Positions 24,300 to 34,900 of a stretch of DNA of 64,000 nucleotides are shown here, in pieces. Within the stretch, counting starts at the first letter, position 1, and every line of letters starts with the position of its first letter. Under the pieces are notes generated by a model. That model saw only the letters and a program-made list of their open reading frames with translations, did not search any database and was not told the origin of the DNA. The translations under genes and the position numbers were made by a program. The stretch comes from Planococcus citri (taxonomy: Eukaryota; Arthropoda; Insecta; Hemiptera; Pseudococcidae). The stretch lies in the NCBI RefSeq assembly GCF_950023065.1, contig NC_088681.1:930001-994000 (forward strand). Reading direction: 5' to 3'.

Positions 24300-25832
24300 C
24301 TGAAATTGAAAGTAAACGTTGGACATGAAAAAACTTGAGGAATCATTCTGTTTCAGAAATAACAAGCTTATAGGTATAGCTACGTAACAAATTGACTTAT
24401 TAAAAAAATTCTTTACTTTTAAATTTAGACACTGTCGATAATATTGCATTCATTATGTTTGAATTAATTCACCAGCTTTTCAAAAACAGTAAATAAATTT
24501 CTGCCAACTCACATAAAAAATCAAAAATGGTGACGTCGAAATCTATAGGGAAAGTGACCTCGCTAGAATTTATAGGTAGTATCTACCTATAATACATTTC
24601 TTGCGTATCAAGATAACCTCGTGCTCAACTTGTCATAAACCTTTGCCTCGTTGTGCCATTTGTCTTATCAATATGGGAATTCAAAGCACTTACCTACTAC
24701 CTAGGACCTGGAATTAGTAATGTTCCAACGACTTCCGTTAAGTCGTGGGAATCTTCTTTTATGGTTTTTACTTGGTGTCAGATTTGTAGACATGGAGGGC
24801 ATGCTGATCAACTTTCAAAACAGTTCAAGTGAATGCCTACTCTTGGAGCATATTACTAAAAACTGCATGTTCTTTGTGCCGATTCTTACTTTTTGATGTT
24901 TTTTAGAGAACATTACCGATTGTCCTATTAGCAGAAAATGTAATCATCATTTAGGAAGTTTCCAAAAAAAAATATTCAAGCACCACTTTGATGTAAGGTA
25001 CCTTAACCTACTCGATTTTCTTTTTTCCAATTATGGGGGCATCATTTAAGTAAACCGAAATAGCTTGAAAGAGGGCTTTTGAAAAACGGATACCTAGGTA
25101 ATGTTAAAAAATTCTGACAGAAATAAAATTCTTTGCTGGCTGCAATTTTGCTTCTTTTTTTTCAAATTTTGGAGGTTTTATACAATAGACCCAACATTAA
25201 TTTGGGAGACTGAGGAAAGTTTGAAGTTTTTTCTTGGAAGGGGGAATAGATTGTTATAGGTATACATAAGCATTTTGATACAGAAATAGTTTTCATTCAT
25301 TTTTCCCAGATGCTCGTATCAGATGCTTTTTTCCCAAATTTGACGGACTTTGTTTAAGGAGATCAAAGTAAAGGAGTTTTTTTTTTTCTTTTTAGAAATT
25401 GTGTCGCAAAAGGAAAATTTTTGAATAAGTTGAATTTTATTTCATCATTTTTTTTTCTTTTTAATTTCAGATCAATGAATGCTTACTTTTTTATGATAGA
25501 TTAAAATTTCCACAAATTCCAATGTAGGTAACTAATTTTTACTCGTACCAACGCCAACGTACAAAAGCTCAGGATTTTGTTTTCCAATTTTTCATCGTAC
25601 AATAACTGAAAATGAAGAAGTTTCAATCACATGACCGAATTCGACGAACTAACTACCAGTAGATCGCTACCAAGCTGACAATAATTTCGAACAGTTTTAT
25701 CAATTAAGTATATTTTATGAAAATAAACAACACTTCGTATGGCTTGTAAAACAAACATAGAAACTAGAATTAAAATAGGTAAACGAACAATGAAAACTGA
25801 CAAAATATAGGTAATAAAAAAACAGAACCACT
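24300..25832. other. Gene-free AT-rich DNA
   Basis: Only short frames, poly-T runs and TACCTA-type words are seen. It should include the 3' UTR of the minus-strand gene that ends at 25833. Confidence 0.4.
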
Positions 25833-28800
25833 TTACTTTCTCGTATTTATTTTATCATTAATGAAGTCTCTTCTGGAAATCGCTTTAATAGTGCGATAAT
25901 TAGAATTAGAATTAGAGCTATCACTATGCCACGGCGGAGACGCAACCGACGCGTTAGAGTTGACTGGAACAAAATCTGAAGCGACTTTATTTTCCCACGA
26001 ACTCTCAATTTCGTCACCGAGACCAGACTGTAACTTTTGAGCCACGTTAAGCTCGTAACTTTCGACCTGGTAACAAGACTGTTGCTCGTGCCGATCATCG
26101 TGGTCATCAAAATCGTCTACATTCGCTTTGTAATTGAATTTTTCGGGACGTCTTGTGAACAACGCTTCTTGGGTAGTATTCTGCGTCTGCGTCTGCGAGC
26201 TGCGAGTCTGGTGGAACGACGAGGACGACGACCACGATTGGGTTTGGGATTGATTTTTGTAATCGTAATTCGAAGAATACGATGACGAGGACGTCTGACG
26301 CTGAGGGTAACGTTGATTCTGAGGGTAACGATTGTCGTACCTTCGATATTGATTAGATGGATATTTTTGATAACGATTACTTTGATTGAAATCGTTTTCG
26401 TTGTAGTTCTTCTGTCGATTATAGTACTGATCATTACGGCGGAAATGACCACGTTGATTCGTACCGTCACGATTTGTTTGATTATTACGCCACGGTATTT
26501 TACGATCGTTGTTGAACCGCGAGTTGGGATGAAATTTATCCTCTTCGTACGCTTCTGGATGATACCTATTACGTTTAGGCGTGAATTTCTGCTCTTCGTA
26601 CGGTTCCTGATGGAACCTTTTACGTTCAGGCGCGAATCTCTTATTTTCATATGGTCCCGTAGAGTAGCTATTGCAACGTTTAAATGGCTGAGCGTTACGA
26701 ACGTATTGATCGTCATCTTGTACCGCTGATTTGTCGCATTCTTGCGACTTTTTAGCGTTACATTCGCATTCTTTTTGGCCATACGGCGGATCTATCTCCC
26801 AAACCTCGTCAGGGGTATTACTCCATTCGGGCGGGTATTTTCGATGAAATGGTCTATTTTGCGAATTGTCTGAATGGTAGGGCTCATTTGATTCGCGATC
26901 ACGTCCATCTTCGTAACTGATTTTTGGAGAGACTTTACGTTGTGCATGTTCTACACTTACGATAGTGCTTTTCAATTTGGTCGATTTTTCCGATTCCGGT
27001 TCCGGATCGCCAATTCGGATCGAGTTTTTATCGAGAAATTCTAAGGAGGCCGAATTTGTAGGCGGAAGCGCGTTCCTCTGGTGGCTCTGGTACGGTCTTC
27101 TCGAATATCTCGGATTGGAAAACGTATTTCGTCGGTATTCTCGGTTATCGGAGTTGACTTGGTACGGTTTTTCAGACTGACGTGTTTCGGAAGTTGATCT
27201 CGTCTGACAATACTGCGCTGAACAGCGATTTTCGTTAGCGGCACTATGTTGGGCTGGTTGGCTTTGTTTGAATTCGCCGCAAGCACGTTTCTCCCAAGGT
27301 TTGCGGCGATTTGCAGTAAACGGTTCGATGACTTGAATTTCCTCCCAGGGTGGAGTACGATCGCGTTTCTTCGGCGATTCGGTGGATTGTTTACGAATCG
27401 CAGGAGAATGCTGAACAACGTGTACTTCGTTCGACGACGTATCTTGGGAACGTTTCCGCCAAGGGGCACCGGAATTTTTATTCGACTCGGGCGAACGACG
27501 TTCGAGCGGTGGCGAACTTCGGGTGCTCGCTTTTGGCGTAGATTTCACCGACTCTTCTAATATAACCGGAAGCTCCTCGTCGGAAACCTCGGATACATCA
27601 GACTTATTAATCTCGTTCGAGTCTTGTTTCTCTCGACTTTTAACGAACGCGGCGAACGCTTGTAAGTTGGAGGCTGTCGCCGGAATACTATCGAACGGAG
27701 TGTAATCCGGCGATGGAATAGAATCAAATTCTATCACATTCAGCGTACGCAGGTTGTCATTCGAAGAAATTTCAACGTCGTCCCAGTCATCCGACGAATC
27801 GTGACATTCTTCGTGTTCGATAGCCGGATCTGATTCAACTGGCTCGTCGATCAGATCCCGAATCAGCGATTCGTTATCCGACAGCTCGTTTTCTATTATT
27901 ACTAATTCGTCGTCGTTCGTCTCCTTTTCGTCTACCGTACTAATGAAAGTTACTTGTTTCGGGCTTTGCTTCGATTTATTTCGCGTCCGAGGGACCGATT
28001 GAGGGGAATCTGGTTCCGAGATCGTGATGGCCGGCGCAGCTTTCTCGAGAACTGCCACACGCGGATCACCGGGCTGCAGCGAAATCGATCCCGTAATCAA
28101 TAACTGAGCAGTACTATTCGCGGTTTTTTCAGATAAGCTAGTCGCTGGTGGCGACAGTTTCGGTTGCAGTGAGATTGGTTCGCTGATTAAAATTTGCGAC
28201 GCGTCGAATTCGGCATCGGGTAAAATTTCAGGAAGCGGTGGCAAAGCGGTTTGAATATATTTGTTGACAAAACTGTCAACTAAACTCGCTAGCTCTTCAT
28301 TCGCTTCCGTGTCTTCGGGAATACAAATCAGTTCATCCGAATTCGGTGCAGATTTATTTCGGACGTTGGTATCACCCGAACGTGGTTTTTTAGCGGTCGA
28401 AGAATTATCACCATCGTCGTCGTCGTCGTCGCTTAACGATTCGATAAACTCTTCGCACGATATACATTCTACATCCGAATCCGAGCTGTCGACAATTTGA
28501 ACAATATCGACTTGTTTTTTTCGACGCCTAGTGGTGGTCGAAGTCGAAGTCGAAGTCGAAGTCGAAATAACGAAAGAATTCTGACTACCAAACGAGCAAT
28601 CATTGGTAAAATTCTTGCTGGGTCTATTTCTACGTCGAACTAGCTGCGGCGTATCGATATTTATTTGTATATCGTCGCTGTCCGAATCAATTTCCTCGTC
28701 CGAATCTAATACCACTACATCGATGGGTTTTTTTCGAGTGCCAATCTCGATAGTGGAATTCTCAAACGGTCGAACGTTCGTGTTACAGTTTATAATTCGA

Positions 28801-29258
28801 TTCGGTTTTATATTGAATACGTTTTTCAGTCTGTTTTTTTGGGTTTTCATCGCTCTCAAAAGAGCACGTTCTTCTTGCACATCTTTAGCATTGGCCAACG
28901 GATTCGAATCGTAGTTACAATGAATAAGGCTTTTCATTTTGCGTTTCTTGTTGCGTTCTCTTTTGAGCTTTCTTTTTTCCTGAATACGTTTACGTTTTTC
29001 TATTTTACGAGCTTGTTTCTCGTTCACAGAGTTTCCTTGAGATTCCCAGTCTTTGATATAAGAGATTATCTTTTCTTTATCGGTATCAACGGGTGACTGA
29101 GTTTCGTCGTACAGAACTTTGTAATCGGTTACTTTGCAACCGTTCTCGTCGTATATGGTGACCGCTGAATCGCTTTCGGTATCTTCGGTTAGTTGTAATT
29201 TTATAGTTCGAGGTTCTTTTGACGGTTCAAATACTGTTAGCAGAGGCTCATTGTTCAT
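25833..29258 (-). CDS. Uncharacterised SIM-rich, prion-like low-complexity protein
   Basis: One coding exon of 1141 codons. I chose the ATG at 29258-29256 (MNNEPL). A strong acceptor TTTTGTTTTTCAG ends at 29268, so the longer upstream frame to 29363 is intronic. I do not recognise an orthologue. Visible features, in order: a Lys/Arg-rich nuclear-localisation-like block (82-108); then hydrophobic-acidic motifs like SUMO-interaction motifs, VVVLDSDEE (181), IVQIVDSSDSD (252), LICIPEDTE (310) and LVIIENELSD (452). A threefold repeat of the type QILISEPISLQP lies at about 355-420. There is a 17-residue repeat with FAPERKRFHQEPYEEQ, and the C-terminal region is Tyr/Asn/Gln/Ser/Arg-rich. I infer a nuclear scaffold that binds SUMO chains or SUMOylated partners. 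It lacks any RING, zinc-finger or enzyme domain I can see. Confidence 0.75.
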   Translation of the reverse strand: MNNEPLLTVFEPSKEPRTIKLQLTEDTESDSAVTIYDENGCKVTDYKVLYDETQSPVDTDKEKIISYIKDWESQGNSVNEKQARKIEKRKRIQEKRKLKRERNKKRKMKSLIHCNYDSNPLANAKDVQEERALLRAMKTQKNRLKNVFNIKPNRIINCNTNVRPFENSTIEIGTRKKPIDVVVLDSDEEIDSDSDDIQINIDTPQLVRRRNRPSKNFTNDCSFGSQNSFVISTSTSTSTSTTTRRRKKQVDIVQIVDSSDSDVECISCEEFIESLSDDDDDDGDNSSTAKKPRSGDTNVRNKSAPNSDELICIPEDTEANEELASLVDSFVNKYIQTALPPLPEILPDAEFDASQILISEPISLQPKLSPPATSLSEKTANSTAQLLITGSISLQPGDPRVAVLEKAAPAITISEPDSPQSVPRTRNKSKQSPKQVTFISTVDEKETNDDELVIIENELSDNESLIRDLIDEPVESDPAIEHEECHDSSDDWDDVEISSNDNLRTLNVIEFDSIPSPDYTPFDSIPATASNLQAFAAFVKSREKQDSNEINKSDVSEVSDEELPVILEESVKSTPKASTRSSPPLERRSPESNKNSGAPWRKRSQDTSSNEVHVVQHSPAIRKQSTESPKKRDRTPPWEEIQVIEPFTANRRKPWEKRACGEFKQSQPAQHSAANENRCSAQYCQTRSTSETRQSEKPYQVNSDNREYRRNTFSNPRYSRRPYQSHQRNALPPTNSASLEFLDKNSIRIGDPEPESEKSTKLKSTIVSVEHAQRKVSPKISYEDGRDRESNEPYHSDNSQNRPFHRKYPPEWSNTPDEVWEIDPPYGQKECECNAKKSQECDKSAVQDDDQYVRNAQPFKRCNSYSTGPYENKRFAPERKRFHQEPYEEQKFTPKRNRYHPEAYEEDKFHPNSRFNNDRKIPWRNNQTNRDGTNQRGHFRRNDQYYNRQKNYNENDFNQSNRYQKYPSNQYRRYDNRYPQNQRYPQRQTSSSSYSSNYDYKNQSQTQSWSSSSSFHQTRSSQTQTQNTTQEALFTRRPEKFNYKANVDDFDDHDDRHEQQSCYQVESYELNVAQKLQSGLGDEIESSWENKVASDFVPVNSNASVASPPWHSDSSNSNSNYRTIKAISRRDFINDKINTRK

Positions 29259-29363
29259 TTTACAAACCTGAAAAACAAAACATCGCAATATTGTGTAACT
29301 AACATCATCTGGTTTGGAATTCCTCCCTACGTAGATTGGCATGCAGTGTTTTACATAGAGCAT

Positions 29364-30044
29364 GTTCTAATTTATAAAGAAATTAATAGATATATATAGT
29401 TATCATTTTTCAACTCACAAAAAAACGCTGAAGAGAATTTTCATCGAGTGTACAGATGAACAAGGATTACGAGTCAAACAACCAACGAATAAAATATTAA
29501 AGTCTTTTTCAGGACATTTACGATTACAATACGTGACCATGTTAAAAAACTTGAGTTCTCAATTTTCACTAACGAAGCAAAATTTTAGTTTTATGCTAAA
29601 AAATCACCAGTAAGAGCTACTTTATGGAAGAAAACAAGAGAAAATTCTGAGAGAAGTCCATCTTTTTGTTTTTTGGCTTCGGAGGTTTCAATTGTTCGCC
29701 ATTTTAGCCAACTCACCAAGAAAAGAAACAGAGAGGCCGTAACGGAAACGGAATTTTTTCGTTATTTCGTTACGGCCAATCTCACGACACACTCACAGTA
29801 GCACGTGGTAGCACGTCAAATCACACACCTGCCACACAATCAAAAAATCCGGCGATGGTGATAAAATCTGATTTCTGATAAAATACGAATTGTTTGGAAT
29901 CTGTGTGTGAATTTCACTTTACGAATATATTCATGTACATACAGAGCATTTCTTTTCACCAACATTCAACTAATGCATTAAATTCATATCCAATATAATC
30001 GACAATCATCTGTAAATAAGTTACAAGTTCCTTATTCCGTAACC
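29364..30044. promoter_or_regulatory. Divergent promoter region of the SIM-rich gene and SRP14
   Basis: The two genes start 787 bp apart and face away from each other. A minus-strand donor-like GTGAGT near 29410-29420 suggests a noncoding first exon of the SIM-rich gene ending there. A hairpin with 10-bp arms GGCCGTAACG (29735-29744 and 29768-29777) lies in the middle. Confidence 0.45.
29735..29777. repeat. Hairpin with GGCCGTAACG arms
   Basis: Perfect 10-bp arms at 29735-29744 and 29768-29777 surround a 23-nt loop that is itself A/T-rich with GGAAACGG words. Related GGCCGTAAC and GGTTACGG words occur at 10456 and 10502, so this may be a relic of a dispersed element and not a regulatory site. 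Confidence 0.6.
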
Positions 30045-30592
30045 ATGGTACGAATGGAGAATGATGCAGTAAGTATATTGTTTTCTTCGTCGATCTTTCG
30101 TCTAATTTTTTATTCTAACAAAGAACACCCTTATTTTCAGTTCCTAGAAGCTCTCAAGAAGCTCTTTCAAATTAATCGGGCCGAGGGATCAGTTGTATTA
30201 ACCATGAAAAGGTGTAAGTATGCGTTATCATTCCCAGCAACCCATATAATCTCTCATCTGTCGACTCGAGTTAATCTTACATTCTTGCAGATGATGGTCG
30301 AACAAAACCCAAGCCGAGTACGGGTGAAGCTTCATCGTCCCCTTCGGAATTCATGTGTTTGGTTAGAGCTTATTGTAGTAAAAGTGATAAGAATAAAATC
30401 AGTACAGTGGTACGTGCACAGTACATGTTACACGTCGTTACGTAGTCACTTTCATTGTCCATTTACCTTTCTCGTTCATTTCAGATACATCAAAAAGAAG
30501 CCGTCAAGTTCCAAATGGCATATAGTAATCTCTTAAAGACTAGCATAGATGGACTGAAAAAGACCCGAAAGGCGAAAAAGACGAAAGCTTGA
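30045..30592 (+). CDS. SRP14: Signal recognition particle 14 kDa protein
   Basis: Four exons (30045-30068, 30141-30213, 30291-30409, 30485-30592) encode 107 residues. Recognised from FLEALKKLFQINRAEGSVVL, TMKRYDGRTKP, the Ser-rich loop GEASSSPSE, FMCLVRAYCS and the basic C-terminus LKKTRKAKKTKA. SRP14 pairs with SRP9 on the Alu part of SRP RNA and slows elongation while the ribosome is brought to the ER. It lacks the Ala-rich tail of primate SRP14, as expected for other animals. The start ATG has a good context (ACCATGG). Confidence 0.95.
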
Positions 30593-31986
30593 TGTGTATT
30601 TTTGTGCCTGGGAGGTTTATCGTAATAACTTTATCATATTTTGTACATACGGAATCTGTATCGCGAGATGTTTGTTTTTTTAAGTTTTTCAATTACTATG
30701 TAGGTATTCATTTGTTTTCTTATTAAAACAAAACACGACGAACACGGTGTACTATTAATTATTTCACGAACTGAAACTACAACTCGTCATCTGTAACTGT
30801 ATATTGATGTTTTCAAGCTTGTACATAACGTAAATGTAAATCTTAAAATAACATGAAAATCATAGGATAACTTGATAAATTTCTAAAATAATACATACGA
30901 TGAGTAACAAATTAATCTTTGTATAAAGGTAGCTGCCATCTTACAGAGTAATAAATGCTCGAAATTTACAAACATCAGTAAATAATGTTATACAGTGATG
31001 TAGAAAGTACAATCTTTGGCTCATTTCAAGTGCCATTCAAATGGCTCTCGGGTGCAAAGCTAAGCTTTAAAAAAAAAAATACGATTTTCATTTACATAAT
31101 TCAGATATAACTCCTCCAGAAAATAAACTACTGAAAGTTGGATGAATTTTTTCACGAAAAGAACAAGATTACGATCGGACTAGTTCAAGCTAAAATAACA
31201 CACGTATTGAAAATAACAAATATTTTTCGGTCGATTTGAAAAAGAGCATGGAAAAAAATAAAAATGCAATTTGAGAAACACGAGTACGTTGGCTCTTTCA
31301 GTAGCTTAAAAATAATTTTAAAAAATTTTCACCATCCAAGAATAGTAAGTACATAGATAAGTTACATAAATACGAAAAGAAAATGCGAATAAATCGATTT
31401 TTAAAAAAAATGATTAAAAAAATAAAACGTAAAATTCATCTCCGCGCTTAAACACATACGTTTTTGAATCGAGTATGAAAACATGGCAATTTGGAATTCC
31501 TCGTCTCAACATCCTCGAACTCGAACCTTTCCGATGCTCGCAACTTTACAATTTACACTAAATTTAAAGGGTAAATCAGTACAAAAGGACTAGAATTGAT
31601 TTTCATCTGTATAGCACCGACTACGTAAGCGATAAATAGATGTTCCGTAACTCTCGTTGTCGTTTATCGGTGACAAATTCGGCTAAATTCACAAAATACA
31701 CCTTTCTAATCGGTTTCGACATCGATAAATTTCATTAGACGCCGTTCATTTTCATACTACAAGTCCAAATTGATCAAACCGGTCAGCAAATTTCACAGAT
31801 ACAAAATTCATGAAACAACTTACGAAACAAACAAAACAAAACAAAAAATTAAAATACTGAAAAAAAAGCGTCAAGTTGATTCATCGCACTATGGAATTTT
31901 GTGCTCCGAAGTAGGAAAAACAGAAAAAAAAAAAAAAACGAAAAAACACGTTCACGTCGTATTATTGACTAGATCTGAAGCCAAGC
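30593..31986. other. Convergent 3' regions of SRP14 and the BTBD8-like gene
   Basis: AT-rich sequence without genes. The two genes converge here. ATTAAA near 30722 may be the SRP14 polyadenylation signal. Long A runs at 31068-31080, 31860 and 31925 are seen. A plus-strand 89-codon frame at 31770-32039 is a chance frame that overlaps the BTBD8 end. Confidence 0.45.
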
Positions 31987-34900
31987 TCAAACAAGTTCAT
32001 CACGTTCGCTACACGAAGACTGTCTCTTCAACACCGTAGGTTCGTCGATACAAAAAGTACCATCTCGACGAAACGGTACGTTTGGTTTAATGTCTTCCGA
32101 TATGCTGGTCTCAGTGGACGGATTATTTTCTATACGTTTTGGTTTCAGTCTATTTTCATCGTTACTATTTCTATCGGTACCGAATTTCTTACGAGTACTC
32201 TCCGCCGTGCTTCTTGATGGTTTCTTCGTTCCACCGCCGCTGCCTTTGGAACGCTCTTCGCTGTTTCTGGTCCTGGTATTAACGGCGCTTTTCCTCATCG
32301 GCGCCGAATTATACGATCTATTGGTGGTGCCATTTTTCATAGTAACAGCCAACGGTTTACGTACAGGCGGAGGGTCACTGGCGCTATGGTACGGTCGTTT
32401 TGGTTTTTCGCTACTACGAGTACCGTTATCCGAGCCCGAAGTGGTGTCTTTATCGGATTCGGTACGTTTTTGAGACGAATTTCGTACACTAACCGGGATC
32501 TTCGAAAGCGAAACGGCGCGCGCTGTATCGCGAATGGCTGGCGATAGATGGGCCGATGTTACGAGACTCTTTGACGGACGACGGTTCGCTGCGGTCGACG
32601 ACGACGAAGTGTTTTTCTCTACTTCGGATGTTTCCGATGGTGTGGTTTCCGATGTGGGCTTCTCTTTACTGTTTTTACGATCCATGTATCGCGATTTTAC
32701 CTAAAAATGAGAACATTTTTAAAAAGTCACGAAACGAAGAAATAGCCCTATTAACAAAGTCTATGGGAAACTTACGTTGGCATATTTATTTCTAAAAGGG
32801 CTTTTACTGTTGTTGGAAACTGCGGAGCTTTTGTGTGACTTAGCAGACGAGCTGGTTGGTTTGGTACTGGAACTTTTAGCGTGACCGTTGACCTTTTGAC
32901 TGGTTTTATTTTCGCTACGAATACCGTTTTGTTTTTGCTGCCGATTGATCGCAGATTTGACTTGTTGCAAGTCCACAGCTCGAGAGCCACTCGACGTTGT
33001 CGCAGGTTGCTGCAACAAATATCGCTTGGTATCAATAATTTATCTCCACTGAATATAAAAATTATAGATTTCGCAAGATATCCGAAATAATCAATTTTTC
33101 GTATTCGCAATATGTATTGATAATGTTCGTATTTACTCACTTTAGGCTTGAACGAGCTAACCCTTCTTTTAATTTCAACGGGCACGAAAGTCAATCCTGC
33201 TGACGACTGGATATGGCTTCTGAGTTCAGGATCCATTTGGAACCACGCATTACACTGACTAGCTTGCAGGGCGCTTTTAATGAGCGCAGTTTCTACTTGA
33301 TTTTTAACTCGGTTCCATAGCTCAATATACTCCTGCACAGGCCAACGAAAAGAAAATAATACAACTTTCCGCGCACTTCGAATAATTTTCACGTAGCATT
33401 ATCCACATACCTCGTTTTTATCGGCGGTAATATTTTTTAATTGACTACAGACGTAAGAATAACTATGACATAACTGATCGGCTCTCATCTTGGCACATGC
33501 CAGTTGAGTTTTTTCATCAACAATCATAATTCCCCACTGACGATTCTGAGCTATCGATGTGAATCTGCGTGAAACAATCAATTTCACATAAACCATAAGA
33601 TTACACATCAATATGCAAGCTGTGCGAAAACGTAGGACGCATTTCCGGTAGGTACCATCGGTAGGTACACGTACGACGAATACGAAATTACTTACGAATC
33701 GCTTTTTAAGAATTCCAAGAAATGATTAGCCAAGTATTTGATACAATGATCGTGTAATCGTTTCGTAACTATAAAGCATGGCTCGGCCCATCTAGTTTGC
33801 GGTATAAAGGAAAACAATTTGTCGCAATTCGTCAAAGTTTCGAATACATTGTTTACAGACTGCGAAACAGAAACACGTTGGTATGAAATTAGTCGACTAA
33901 TATTATCGATCACACGTTGGCGCTAACAGCCGCAGCTGATTCATTAACGAAGGTTATTACTACGCGTCGATCAGTCATTCGACGCAGATATTTACCATAT
34001 TTACAACATGTTGATTGTAACACTTGTCGATTAATTCTCTGGGCAACGAAGCGAAAGCTTTTGAACACCAAAGGCGAACGTAATGTTTCGTGATCCATCG
34101 TAAACTTTTACGATGAATGTCATCTAATCCGTAGTTAACGGCTACTGGTAGACACTCGAGAACACCGACCGAGCAAATATTACAAGGCTAGCGGGGAAAA
34201 AGAAAGATTAGAGAACATCGAACAATAATACTACGCATTTTCGGCGTCGAAAAAAACTGACACTGGAAAAGCCTTGCAAATTCGTCCAACTAGAGAAAAA
34301 CAATCACCTTATGGAAGAAATGGCAATACTTCATTTTCAACGTATGCGATATGACTTCTTTGAGACCTTCTAAGCATAGCATATCCGCCAACGTAGCCAA
34401 CTCGACAATATTCAAAGTTTCCGGGATCTCATTTTCGCCGCTATAAATGTAACACAATGCGAAATGTACCACGCTGTACGAAAACCTGAAACAGAACAGT
34501 AAAAATTAGCATAATTTGTATAGGAATTCTTCTCGACTATCTGTGAACATTTTCCATGCTTACCCGTGAATTGACAAAACATTGCCGGCGCTTTCCACCC
34601 AGCCACCGCTCAATAAGGCAGCGAAGTACTGACACCTCGAGGTCAACACACATTTATGAGCTTTGATCCTTCGACCAGCGACTTCTATCACAACATCGGG
34701 ACTAATTTCGTCTAGGAACATCCTGAGTAAATCTTGACCGAGAGTACTCTCCTTTCTACACTCGACGTTGGATACTTCGAGATTACTTTCTGCGAACGAA
34801 AATTAGTTTCGTTAATAAAATTGGCACTTTTCAAGTGAAACATTCTATTCTACGAGTAGGTATTAGTTTACAATGCAATCAGCAAGAAGGGTTCAATAGG

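Noticed and set aside
26117..26782. 221-codon minus-strand frame inside the SIM-rich gene
   Set aside because: Another phase of the Arg/Asn/Tyr-rich C-terminal coding region. Repetitive codons keep it open by chance.
29259..29363. 35-codon N-terminal extension of the SIM-rich protein
   Set aside because: A strong splice acceptor ends at 29268, so this stretch is intron. The ATG at 29258 is the natural start.
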